This document shows positions 35,566 to 47,714 of a DNA stretch of 64,000 bases, piece by piece. Position numbers and translations under genes: made by a program. The notes beneath the pieces were generated by a model that was not told the origin of the DNA, made no database searches, and saw only the letters and a program-made list of their open reading frames with translations. Source of the stretch: Promerops cafer. Lineage: Eukaryota; Chordata; Aves; Passeriformes; Nectariniidae. Every line of letters begins with the position of its first letter. Position 1 is the first letter of the stretch. Location: positions 4,495 to 68,494 of the forward strand of contig VZSE01008345.1 of assembly GCA_013398275.1 (NCBI GenBank), given 5' to 3'.

Positions 35566-36906
35566 GTTCACACCTGAGACAGTATCCACCTGAGAGTGTT
35601 AAGGTTGACATCATTGTGAGGCTGCTCTCCACAGTCTTTGAGAAGTCATGGATATCTTCCCAGAAGCCTGGAACAAGGTTGTCACCCCCATCTAACAAGA
35701 AGGGCTTTCAGGAGGATTCAGGAAATTATAAGCCCAGAAGTCTTTGGAGACTAGGAAAGTTATGGAACAAATCCTCCTGGAGGCCATTGCTAGTCAGATG
35801 AAGCACATGATTGGGAAAAGCCAGCATGGATTCACCAAGTGCAAGTTGTGCCTGACAAACTTGATCACCTTCTACAGCAAAGCAACCCACTTTGTTGATG
35901 TGGAGCTAGTAGTGGACACTGTCTACCTGGTTTTCCTCAAGGCTTTTCACAGGGTCTTCCACAGCCTGTTCTTAGAGCAAGTGTTGTGTTATAGTTTACA
36001 CCAGTGGTCTGTGGTGGGGGTGTGGAGCTGGCTATTTACTACCAACCCAAGAATAGGGGTAAATAGCTCCTTTTCAAACCTGGCACAAGTCGTGTCCCCA
36101 GGGACAAATACTGGGCTCAGTGCTGTCTTAATGTTTTCACAAGTGCCTGGAAAGTAGGATCAAATGTAACCTGAGAAAGTTTGCCAGTGATACCAAACTG
36201 AGTGGTGAAGGGGGCACTCTGGCAGGGAGAACCACTCTGAAAAAAGACCTGGATAGGCTGAAAGAGTGGGCTAACCAGACAAATGTGAGATATTGCTCCT
36301 GGAAAAATATAACCCCGGAGTGCAGAACAGGCTGGGATCTACCTGGCTGTGGAAAGAACCCGGTGGAGAAGTTCAGTATGAATGAACTCTGTGATGCTGT
36401 GGCAAAGAATGGGGTGCTGGGCTGCCTCAAAAAGGACACGACCAGCAGAGATAAAGCCATAATTCTGATTTACTCGGCTCTGGTCAGGCCACTGCTGGAA
36501 TACTGTGCTCAGTTTTGGTCCCTACTATACAAAAATATGTGGACAGGCAGGAGAGGGTCCAGACAAGTGCCACAGAGATAAGAAAGAGAAATCTGCCCTC
36601 TGAGATAAGGATGAGAGAGCTGGACTTGTTCAGGTTTGAGAAGATTTGGGTGAGAATTTATCACCATGCTCCAGTGACTACAGAGAGGATGGAGACACCT
36701 TTTTGCAATAAGTAACAAGGAAAGGATGAGGGCTAATGGGTAAGTTACTCCTGCGGAGATTGAAGTGGGACACTTTTAAGATCCAGGTGGACAAGGTGCT
36801 GGGCCATTTTGTCTGGACTCTGCTTTTGACAAAAAAGGTTGGACCAGATAATGCTTGAGATCCCCTTCCAGTATTTAATATTCTATGATTCTTTTATTCT
36901 ATGATT
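35566..36906 (+). mobile_element. CR1 LINE, RT region to 3' end
   Basis: It repeats 33518-34272 up to 36320 and then carries the rest of the element: 'acaggctgggatctacctgg', 'gctgtggcaaagaatggg', 'gtcaggccactgctggaata', 'cagttttggtcc', 'gttactcctgcggagatt', 'ggttggaccagataatgctt' and the terminal ATTCTATGATTC repeats at about 36880-36906. If the duplication is false, the true locus is one CR1 of roughly 2.7 kb with one LTR-like insertion. Confidence 0.9.
35744..36157 (+). pseudogene. CR1 reverse transcriptase remnant, second copy
   Basis: The same 137-codon relic as at 33696-34109. It differs by one residue, S for P, caused by the C/T difference at 34047/36095. Catalytic residues are lost in the same way. 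Confidence 0.8.
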
Positions 36907-39900
36907 TCTCTAATATGGCACTGACTAACAGTTTTTATTTTTTTTCACCCAAAAGGAGCAATGGTTGGAGAGCCAATACCTTAAAACCTTGTTCTCTGTG
37001 GGTTTGTAAGTACTGGTTGTAATCCTGATTGCACCATGTAAGCTGACCTTAAAACAATAATAGGTTCACAACATCAAAGACTTGTTGACAGCTTTAATAT
37101 GTATTGTGAGACTGAGAGAAGGCTTCATTAGCCCTCCAGCACTAATATTTTGAATGTATTGGGGAATGAGATATGAACACAGCAGCCATTCCAAGGAATC
37201 AAAGTTGCTGTACATGGTAAGAACCTTTTCCCCCCTCTTCTTCCTATTTTTTACAAATTATTCTGTAAATAAATGTGCCAGTTTTTTTCTGGATGTATAA
37301 CAGGGCTGATGATCTTAGGGTCTGTTAATGGATATGAAAATGTTGGATATTATTTGCAAACATTTGATTAAGGAATGTACAACCACTTTAATTCAAACCA
37401 AATTCCTAGCAGTAACCTAATTCTCCTTGTAAGGTCTTGCTGACAATATTTGCCCTAAACCTTGCATAATTATGTTGGTTATTGCCTTTCTCTTTCCCAC
37501 GAGGGCTACAGAGAGCTGAAAAGTGGAATTAGATTTTTCTCCTGAGGAGGATACTGCGACTAGGTTTAAAACCAATTCTCAAGAAAAAGCCTCCAATTTT
37601 TCCCTCTGAACAAGAACCCCTTCTCTCTATATGCAGACAAACAAGCTTGCCCTCAGCAAGAAAAATACTTGGGAGAGAAAGAAGAAGAAAAATCAATGTT
37701 CCAACAAGATCAAACCAGCTCCAGATGCTCTCAGGAATTTTTGGGGGCATGCAGAAATGTCATTGTGTTCATTAAACTCCTAGACAGCATTTTCATTTTC
37801 ACAATGAAAGCAGTGCTGACCTTGCCAGTCCATTAAACTCTAACAAGGGTCTCTGCAGGTTCATAGTTCCAATTATGACACAGTTTATAGGACCCTAGCA
37901 ATAAATACTTTGACTTGCTCCACTGTGGGTTGATCTTTGCTCCTGCAGTTTGCAAATAAACAATGGGCTGGAGGTGGAAACTCAAATACCTGCTTTTTCT
38001 TTCAGAAGTAGAATACTGGAAACACCTTGACTAACACCCAGCTGAGATTCTCAAGGAGACTTTCCCCTGGGCTTGTGTTGAAGTTAATTACTTGTTTTTT
38101 GCTGACACAAAAAATGTGTATCAAGTCTGAAAATAATATTATGAAACAAACTAAACAAGCTGTATGAATATGTACATAACCTAGATGCACATAGTATGTG
38201 ATAGTATGTGATTACTGACTGGTAAAAAGAAGTGAAGTGGTATGTGGATGGATACAGTAATAATCAAATTATGGTTTCAGACACTGGGGTACAATTTTTG
38301 AGAGTATATGTGAAGGAACTAAGAGTATTGTTTTTCATTACAGTTGGAAATAATGAAAAATATTTGACTGTAAGACTCATATCTATTTGTTGTAGCTATG
38401 AAAATAATTTTAACCCTAGATATTCAGAATCGCTGGCTATGTTTGCAGGCATTGGCAGGGGGACTAATTTAACTGAGAGGAAAATAAGAGTATTGCAAAG
38501 TTTGTGTACACAATTAGCATCTGCAAAAGACAGTCTTATAAAAATGGATAATTTTTTAATCCAATACAAAATATTTTGATTACTTATATAAACATTTTAC
38601 ATTGTAAATAAAATTGGAATATTTTTATTATGGTAAAGCTATAAGAAATGTTTTAGAAAATGTTACCATGTTATCTCAGAGTGATAAGATGTCTTTTTTT
38701 TCAAGAGGGCCCTTAGGACTTATTTCGAGTGTATGTAAGTCCTTACAAAAAGCAAATATTTAGGAATGTTGTCTCTGCCTAGTTCCAAAAAAAGAAGATA
38801 GTTATGTGTGTTGTGTCCTAAAATGAAAAGAAACAGTGATAAATTAGAAAAAGAAGAAGTAATAAATGTGGCAGAAATACTATGAAATGATCAACTTTTG
38901 TGTATTCAAAAATGCTGAAGTAAAACAAAACCAACTTCATAACTTTTTACATTCAGAACCACTGCCACAAATCTTAAAATTTCTTCTCTAGTAGACACAC
39001 TTACATTAAAAGTTACTGAAAAACTCATGATGCAAAAATTACCCATAGCATACTGTGTGAGTGTTTGAATTTGTAATTAGAATAAGAAATCTTTGGAGAA
39101 TGTCATTAGTGGGAACTATGAATAAAAAGAAAATGCAATTGCTATCATTCTGAGCTCTCAGAAAATATGTGTTAAAGCACTAACTCACTTGCAGAAATTC
39201 TGGATAAAACTTTATGAAGCCCTGGAATGATTTCAACTACCAAACAAATAGAAATATATATCTATGAGAATACCGAAATAAGAAGTGGTAACAACAGTAC
39301 AGGGGTTTTTTTGTATTTCAGTTTTATATCTAGAGTTAATATATAATTGCTATGACCTTGGTACTAAAAATAAGTAAATAAGATGGACTTAATGCCAGTA
39401 AAGTTCTCTGTTCGGTCCAAGAGTCTGAATAATCTTATTTTTTACTTCCTTTTTCACAGTAAGGGGTGGAAACATTTCCCGAGTATGTTTGCTTTATGTC
39501 TCTTACATAGGCATTCAAACAGTGATTTTATACAGAATTTTGCATATAGAACTCCTGAATGGTTATGGCTTTTCAAATCTGAAAGGTCTAGAGAATGCAG
39601 TATGGTCATGCAGACAAATGATGTGTCTTCTTGACAGGTATGTAGATTGCTTGCTTATAAAGCTTCTAAGATTAATAGTCAGCCCTGCAAGTTATACATG
39701 ATCTGACATCATAATCTGAAATACAATCAATAATAAAATCTGATAAAACTAAAAAAGAAAAAATAAATTATGTGCTACAGCAACATCAGCATCTTAAAAT
39801 CTTGTACCAGGTCCCTTTACAGTTAAGGAAAAATATTGGCAGAGGAAGTAAAATTACTTGAATACTTAATCTTTTTATTTGTTAGAAAAAAGAAGAAAAT

Positions 39901-41811
39901 ATATAATGGATTGCCATGAGATGAGCAGGATGGAATTAAATGTCAAAAAGAATAGGACCGATAAAGATATTGTAGTGTTAGGGTTCTTTTCTTTTTGTCA
40001 TTATAAAATATGAATTATTTCCTCAATCATTTTTAGTAAATACGTTTTAATGTAAAAAAGAAACCTGTTATATTCACTAGTTTTTTGCTCTTCGTTTTCT
40101 AAGCATTACTATAATTTGATGTAATGTTTGTATGTTTTCAAATTTGTAAATTTTTAATGTTTCTCAACTTGGTTGATTCCAGCAGAAATATGAAAGTCTG
40201 TGTATTACAATGAAAATATCAACACAATTCAAGTGAGCAGACAAGGTTCAAATGTATTTTCCAGGCTTATGGGCTTTTTCAGCTCCTGTTACTGTCAAAA
40301 CGAGACAGTAAATAAAATGTGACCAAAATCATATAACACTCAAAAGAATTAATGCAAGTCCAATATTACACAGAAATACACTGTGATACCCTTTGGAAGA
40401 AATAAGTACTTTCTTCAAGACAATGAATTCAGAAGTTCAAACTCTTACTTACTGAACTATTTGTATATCAGATGTTTAGGTATGACTGACATCTTCAATG
40501 ATATCAGTAGCATTTTATGCCTGTTTTTGTCCTGAGTATAGGCTACTAGACACTCCAGGCACAGGTATGAACTAAAGAGATTCAGGCAAGAATGTTGAAG
40601 CAGTGGAAAAAAAAGTGGAACCAGTAGGAAATTTCATTAGTCTATGAATATTACCTTTATTCTGCTAATAATGTCCTTTTGTTTCACTGGTGCATTGGTT
40701 TGAATACAAGATTCTAAACCTGGATTTTTCTTATGCTGTTGGATCATACAACTAAAAAGGAAAGTTACCTTCAGCAGTAAATATTGGCAGAAGGAATGGC
40801 AAAATAAGGATATACTGAAGATCAATAATCACTATAATACACAGAACATAAATTAATCACTTTCGTACTCCAGGTTTAAGGGATGCCCATGTGACCTCAG
40901 GGTTTTTCAGTTTCCTAGGGTTCACATTCCCTATGGGACACTGGCAGATGTTTTCATCTTTTGTAAGTCTTTTAAACACTCAAAAATTGCTGTTTCTAAT
41001 GAGGTGCGTTGTGTAAGGGGTCATATTTCACATAATTTGATGAGGTAAAATGGGAAAAGCCATCAGTCATTGCCAACACATTTTTTTTATACTGTTAGTT
41101 ATGTACCTGTTTGCTGTGTATCTGCTGCATGTGTGTGTCTGGTCTTGTAAGATAGAAACGTTTACAGCATTCAAAGGAGTTGAAGACAAACAATTACCAG
41201 GTCTCATTCAAACACACAGCCTCACATCAAAACGATTTGGTTGGACAGGAGATGAAAGGAGACAATCAGGCTGAAGCAAGCCAGCTACTCCATTACAAAA
41301 CCCCAAAATATCATCACTGATTCTATTAAAAACACCATATATAGATAGTTGAGGTAACTTCAGAAAATAGCAGTGACTTTTAGGAACACCTTTTAAGATC
41401 AGTCCAAAATCAATTTGTGGAAGGAATAATGAAGTGAGAGTCCTTCTCTAAGTTGTACATGCTGAAGGCTAAGCCAAATCCTATAGAAGCAACAGGGTAC
41501 ATAAACCCTCCTGCTAGAACTTCCAACAGTCTGTCTGTGAAGGTGAATTTTGGCCTGGTTCAGCTATGTAACCTTGGTTCAGGGTGCTGAGGAAATTGCT
41601 AGGCTGTGAGGAATTTCATGGAGTAGAGATATATGGTAAGACAGGTGACATCGCAGGCAGAACTAAGTTTCTTCAGATAATGCTGGCTAGCAGCCCAAGA
41701 ATTCCAGAGGAAAACCACTCCTGTCAGATAATATGAAATGCTAGGATAAAAAAACAAACAGGGAACTGGAAGATGGCAACTCAGCATCACTTCTACAAGG
41801 AGCAAAGATCA
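36907..41811. other. unique AT-rich sequence, no supported gene
   Basis: No recognisable repeat. The longest open frame is 115 codons at 38232-38579, with AT-rich composition like its surroundings and no domain. I saw nothing that looks like a splice-flanked coding exon. Confidence 0.5.
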
Positions 41812-42495
41812 CAGAATCATAGAATATGCTGAGTTGGAAGGCACCCACTGAGATCATCAAGTCCTGGGCCTGCCCAGTACCATCCCCAAGAGCCACACCA
41901 TGTGCCCAAAGCTGTCCCCAGCACTCAAAGTGAGGCCATTGCAGAGCAAAGTGGGACAATGCCCTCCCTTACTTGGCAATGCTGTGCCTGATGTCCCCAG
42001 GACACAGCTGGCCCTCCTGGCTGCCAGGGCACGGCTGACTCACATTACACTTGCCATCAACCAGGACCCCCAGGTCCCTTTCCATGGCACTGCTCTCCAG
42101 CCTCTCATTCCCTGCCCGTACATCCAGAACTGCCCCGTCCCAGGTGCAGAATCCAGCACTCTCACTTGTTGAACTTCATAGGGTTGGTGATTGCCCATCC
42201 CTCTGATCTCTGTGCAGGACCTCCGTCCCTTCAGCTCCTCCCAGTTTTGTATCATCTGTGATCTTGGTTCCCCTTCCAGTTCTGCATCCAAGTAGTTTAT
42301 GAAGATGTTGGAGAGCACAGGTCTGAGGATGGAGCCCTGTGGAGCCTCACTGCTCACAGGTAACCATTCTGATGAACCCCAGTCACTGTAACCCTCTGTG
42401 GCCAACCCAGGAGCCAGTGGCTCACCCATTGCATCATGAGTTTCTCCAGCTGTGGGCTCCTGCTCTCCTCTCCCAACCTCTCCTGAGGTTACTCA
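41812..42495 (-). mobile_element. CR1 LINE fragment, minus strand, internally deleted
   Basis: The plus strand starts 'agaatcatagaatatgctg', 'ggaaggcacccac', 'atcatcaagtcc' (the complement of the CR1 3' end). It then passes near 41930 directly to the complement of the ORF2 C-terminal part ('cattgcagagcaaagtggga', 'gctgactcacatta', 'ccaggacccccaggtcc', 'gaagatgttggagagcaca'). Several hundred bases of the usual element are missing at the junction. Frames on both strands are relics. Confidence 0.9.
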
Positions 42496-43370
42496 TCACA
42501 GAGTGGGAGTTCTTAGTAGGTTTATTAGTGGTTAAAACATTTATTATAGTGATTAAAATATAATGTTTAAATTATAGTAATTAAAATATGATTAATAAGC
42601 TGTAAAAAATTACAGTGATGAAAATATGTAATTACAATTATAAATATGTTCTTTTATATAATACAAAACTGCCTGAATCTCTGAACTGTATGCTTCTATT
42701 CCTTCCTTGGATACATGGAAGTAAACATGAATCAAAAAATTTAAGAAAATATGATCCCTTATTTTTATAATTAGCTAACTTGTAAGCTTTATAGATCCTA
42801 AGTTTTGCATCCATGTCTCAGGTTTTTGCTGAAACATTTAGAACAGAAAACTACACTTGGCATCTCTCTATTTATATTCAAAGAAAGAATTATTTTACAC
42901 ATATTTCCCATTGCCCTGTGTGGAGAGATGAACATGTACTCAACAGAGCTAAACCTGAGTAAATCAGCTCAGTAGGAGTGAGATGGACTGATAATGTGGT
43001 GTTAAAATTTTTTCACTAAATTAAAATATATGAAACCGTTGGCAAAGCACAAAATACAAAGCTGAAAAGAAAGGTTGGTTATGTTTTCCATGTCATTTAG
43101 AAACTTGTTGACAAACCATTTTTAGTTGCTTCATATGTATCCTGACATACGTACAAGGAAACTTGAATGAATTCCTATTTCAGAGGCACTAAGAGCTTAA
43201 AAAGAGCCACCTTAGTTTATAGTGTTTGTCCATAACTGATCTAATTTGTGGTGAGGTAATATGTTAAGGCTTTTCCCATGCAGCTCACACTAACTGGTGG
43301 AGTTAGGGCAATGGAATTTATTTTTGGGAGCCCCGACATCCACACTTCAGCAGGCAATATCACAGAAGCA
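42496..43370. other. AT-rich unique sequence
   Basis: Highly AT-rich at 42530-42670, with ATTATAG/ATTAAAATA words repeated several times ('agtgattaaaatataat' and variants). Nothing else was recognised. The last 70 bases may belong to the LTR element that follows. Confidence 0.45.
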
Positions 43371-43892
43371 GGTTGACCCTGGACAACACCTAACTCCCCA
43401 TCGAGTCACTTACCCACTCTCCCACAGAGATGGGGGAGAGAATCAGAAGGACAGATGTGAAAGAAAAAGAAAACTGTTTATGCAAGCACAAGCAAATAAG
43501 GAATTCCTTTGCTGGAATTCCCCTTGGGCAAGTGTTTAGCAATTTCAAGGAAGGTGTATAATTTTCATACAGCATGTGTATCAATTTCATGGGGAGACGA
43601 ATGTGACAACCATTAATGTCCCACCTTTTATTACCAAGTGTGATGCTATATGGTAAAGGATTTCCCTTTGGACACTTTGGGTCAACTGTCCCAGCTGTGG
43701 CCCCTCCCAGCCCATTGGAGGGGCACCTGAAGAAACAGAAAAGGTATTGATGCTGTGCAAGCACTGTTCAGCATCAGCTGGAATATTGGCTTTTTACCAG
43801 CACTGCTCTGGTCTCCAGTCTAAAACACTGTGTCATCTGAGCTGCTATGAAGAAATAGCAGCTCCATCCCAGGAAGACAGAGTACAATTACA
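43371..43892 (-). mobile_element. LTR, reverse orientation, family of 6401-6957
   Basis: Read on the plus strand it is the complement of the 6401 family: 'cctaactccccatcgag', 'gatgggggagagaatcagaa', 'ataaggaattcctttgc', 'gctatatggtaaaggatttc', 'gctgtggcccctcccagc', 'gatgctgtgcaagcactgtt' and 'tgctatgaagaaatagcag'. The orientation is opposite to the copies at 5.4 and 6.4 kb. The edges are approximate and no target duplication was seen. Confidence 0.75.
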
Positions 43893-44009
43893 TAAAATAT
43901 AAAAAAATCAAAATCAGTTTTTCAAAGATGAGTAAACATCAAACTCAAGGCTATTACAAATCACTAATGCTTCCTCTCACATTTATACTGTTAATACAAG
44001 ATATCTATG

Positions 44010-44687
44010 GCCAACAGTGGCTGAACATGAGCTAGCAATGTGCCCAGAGGTGACCAAGAAGGTGTCCAAAAGGCATCCAAGAAGGCTGATAGCACCTGGC
44101 CTTCATCAGAAACAGAGTGACCAGCAGGATCAGGGAGGTCATTCTTCCCCTGTGCTGGGCACTGGTGAGGCCACACCTCAGGTGCTGTGTCCAGCTCTGG
44201 TCCCCTCACTACAAGAAGGACATTGAGGGGCTGGAGTGTGTGCAGAGAAATGCAATGAAGATTTCATTGGGGGCTGGGCAAAAGTCTGATGAGGAGCAGC
44301 TGAGGGGGCTGGGAGTGTTCAGCCTGGGGAAAAGGAGGCTCAGGGGAGACCTTATCACTCTCTAGAGCTGCCTGAGAAGAGGGTGTAGCCGGGTGGGAGT
44401 CGGTCTCTGCTCCCCGGCAACAAAAGACAGGACAAGAAGACAATCTTAAGCTGCAACAGGGGAGGTTTAGTTTGGACATTAGGAAGAATTTCTTCATAGA
44501 AAATGTGATTAGACATTGGAATAGGCTGACCAGAGAGGTGTTGGAGTCACCATCCATGGAGGTGTCTAAAGAAAGACAGAAACGTGGCATTTAGTGCCAT
44601 GATCTGGTTGACATAGTGGTGTTCAGTAAAAGGCTGTACTTGATGATCTCAGAGGCCATTTCCAATCTGTCTTATTCTGTGACCTTG
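44010..44687 (+). mobile_element. CR1 LINE fragment, 3' part
   Basis: This runs from the ORF2 end ('ggctgaacatgagctagcaa', 'gaggccacacctcaggtgct', 'agctctggtcccctcac', 'gaggggctggagtgtgtgca') to the 3' region ('gaatttcttcatagaaaatg', 'cattggaataggctgacc', 'tgatgatctcagaggccatt') and a degenerate tail at about 44670-44687. Roughly the last fifth of an element; frames are broken. Confidence 0.9.
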
Positions 44688-46128
44688 TGGTACATCAACT
44701 CCTGTATTCATTATTTTACATATGGATCTGTATATAAATGGATTTATATATGGATAATATAGATGCAGTCATTAATTCTTGTGTTACATAGGAATCCTGC
44801 TACTTCAGTACAATTAAATCTCTCAGATTGATAGGATGTGAGAATCTGACCCTATTTTTATGTGATGAGATATCTTACTATACTTCTTGTCTCAGAATAT
44901 TCTCCATACTGTGCACCTTCAGCTGGTTTCTATGGCACTTTATTAAATATAGATATTGATTTCAGTCTCAGATCATGCTGGGTATGCTGTAGAGGAAGAT
45001 GACAAAGTAAATTGCTTTTTTGCTTGATACTTATGGACTAACTAATGTCTAAAAAATGTTTCATTTTCTTGCTGAATTTGATTCAGCTGCATTCTGTGTT
45101 CCCATTTGCCTCACATTGTGCAGCTAATAGAGCTTCTCTTCCCATCTTAAATTTAAATGGGATTAATGCTGTGAAAAGTTCTTTTTAAAAGTTTAGCTTA
45201 ATAATCTGGAAATTATGGCAAGCCAAATAATGCACACTATAGCTAACATCAATGTTATTATTTATTGCAATTCAGTGGAAATGTGTATGTGTGTACATGT
45301 AGTTCCCATGTTCCCAGGTCATAACTCTAAAACACCCTGATTGTAGCCATAACTATGATTTATCTCCTTTATCTCCTTTTTTCTTTTTGCCTGTGGAGTC
45401 TTAGCCAATACAGAATATGTTCTTGATTGCAGCAACAGCTGTAGACATTTCCAGGGGTCATATCACCAGCAAGGTGCCTGGCATAAATCTTGGATTAATT
45501 AAAATTTGGTTTATAGCTGAGTGGACAACTCCCATTAATGTCAATTTCCCATTCACCTGAGCTTCTGGCTTTTCTTAAAACCATATTATTAAAAAAAAGG
45601 AAACTGTAGAGATCATTATTCTGAAATGTTCTATCTTCCATACCTTATCTTATTTGCTTATATTGCAGTCAATTTTCCTCTTGAGAAATTTTGCTTTGTT
45701 GAGAAGGTGGTGAGTAACTCATTCATGTGACATGATTTTCTATGCTGGCTATGCCTAAAATTAATCACATGCCTACATGCAAAATTGTCCCATTATCTCT
45801 CATTTTGAACCCTCCAATTAATTTCCCTTTAGCATTTAAATTGAAAATCACATGAAAACTACAGCCACCTCTCTAAGATAAGTATAAGTAGAAATATATG
45901 TGGGAAGCATGGACATAGTCAAAGTTTAAAAGAGCCTGGAGATTTTTCAAATTCAGGATTTACAGGTAAGAATGCAGAACCTATAGACATTGTGTAAATC
46001 TCTTTCCTTTCACTCCTGTTCTGCAGGTGGGTACATAATCAATCACTGTGATCCCAGCCACATTTTACACACCTGTCTTTCAGTAAACCTAAAAATACCT
46101 TCTCCACATTAAATTCTCTTCAGCAGTC

Positions 46129-46192
46129 AAGACAAAACAGCCCAAACAAAACAATACAAAAAACAAAACAAAAAACAAAAAGAAAAACCAAG
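46129..46192. repeat. A/C-rich low-complexity tract
   Basis: AAAC and CAAAA words with a few G; the same kind as at 26142. Confidence 0.8.
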
Positions 46193-47684
46193 TTTTCTAA
46201 TAACTACCATTTAACAGTGTGCAAGATCCCATAGTTTTGTACCGATTCCGCACAACCTCTTTAACCTCATTAAGCTTTTGGGGTGGTTTGAAAAGTATTT
46301 CCCCTTACCAAGTAACAATTTAAAGACTACATTTTTTTTTTGTGTGGACTTGACTTTTATGTTAAAGATGGGAAGCACAGATCAAATAAGGGCTTGATTC
46401 CACTGACTCCACTAGGGATATACCAAGAGTAAATTTAACTCAGTGTCTCTGTGGCTTTCTGTGGTTATAATTTTCATTTTTCATTGCAGCTATTTTGGAA
46501 TAATTTCTTTAAGTAGTCACATTTAGAGGACTGGTAATAGCCAATTTAATGACATAAAATTTTGGAAGGGGCAGATAGAGCAGCTATCTAGCTAGTGAGT
46601 ACTCAGAGTGACTCACCCAGTATGAGCTGAAACTTAACTCATACTGAGGGGATTTGCTTTCATACGTGAATGTGCCCAATACATTCCCTTACCCTGGTTG
46701 CCAATTGAAGCTGGTCACCAATTCAGCTGTATTTACCCTGGTGAAATAGTAGAAGATGGAGTGCCTTGTGACTCAGTGTTTAAACTCTGCCTCGCTGTCA
46801 GACCAAGAGTAGCCATAAGGGTAACAGGACTACTCTGGCCACAATTAAGCATGAGTTTATACGTGTTGCTGGACTGGGAGTAGACTGAAATGCATAACTC
46901 TTCTAAATTTCTAGACTGTTCAAAAATTCTGCAGGTTTTGGGATGCCACCAGGATCCCAAAAAGATCTTGGGATAAAGATCTTCCTGGCCTTGTGCTAGG
47001 GAATGTGCACACGTGGTGGGGTTATATAAATCTATTATCATGAGAATCTGGAGACTGCAATTTAGGATTCCTGTTTTGCAAGACTTGCAGGAGTTCTGTG
47101 GAATATTTTGACTTTGTTTTTCTTTCTATTTCAGCATGTTTAAAATTCAGCGAGAGAAATCCTGTAACTGATGCAATGAGTGACTTTATTAGCTAGGTGG
47201 ATATGAATGAACATAAGTATGAAACTGGTGTGCTAGCCATGAAACTTATAATTCCATCCCAGCCTGACCCAGTGTAATAACAGATCCCTATATTACTTTC
47301 AGATATCTCATCTTGGGAGCATGTGTGTGTGATTATGAGATCTAGTGATGGTAACACAGAATTTCAGAGAATATTCATATTCCTGAATTCAAGCACTTGT
47401 CTACATCCTAGGAAATCCTAAGCAAAATGTTGTGTGGAACATCTGCTGTTCAAGGATATCAGTCTTGGGCATCTTTAAAGAAACTTATATTATTTTTTTA
47501 TTTATTAATTAACAATGATTATTGATTTTAAAAAAATCAAGACTTCATAAATACAAACATTTTAAGGAAAGCTGAAATAAAATTATGGCCAAAGTTACAC
47601 AGCTCAACTATTCTTTTCTAGCGAGGTCAGATATTAACAATAAAGCCATGTGTTAATCTCAGGGCATCTACACAATGATTAAAT

Positions 47685-47714
47685 TATTTGTTTGTTTGTT
47701 TGCTTGTTTGTTTT
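47685..47714. repeat. TTTG microsatellite
   Basis: About seven TTTG units with one TTGC interruption. Confidence 0.85.

Larger units (their letters stand above)
32226..36320. repeat. 2047-bp tandem duplication with a single N at the joint
   Basis: Positions 32226-34272 and 34274-36320 are the same 2047 bases, separated by one N at 34273. All landmarks repeat with an offset of exactly 2048. The only difference I noticed is C at 34047 against T at 36095. The copied unit starts and ends at arbitrary points within the CR1, not at element ends. Near-identity between copies of an old, decayed CR1 means either a very recent duplication or, more likely, an assembly duplication. Confidence 0.9.

Noticed and set aside
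38232..38579. 115-codon plus-strand frame
   Set aside because: Base composition is the same as the flanks and no domain was seen.
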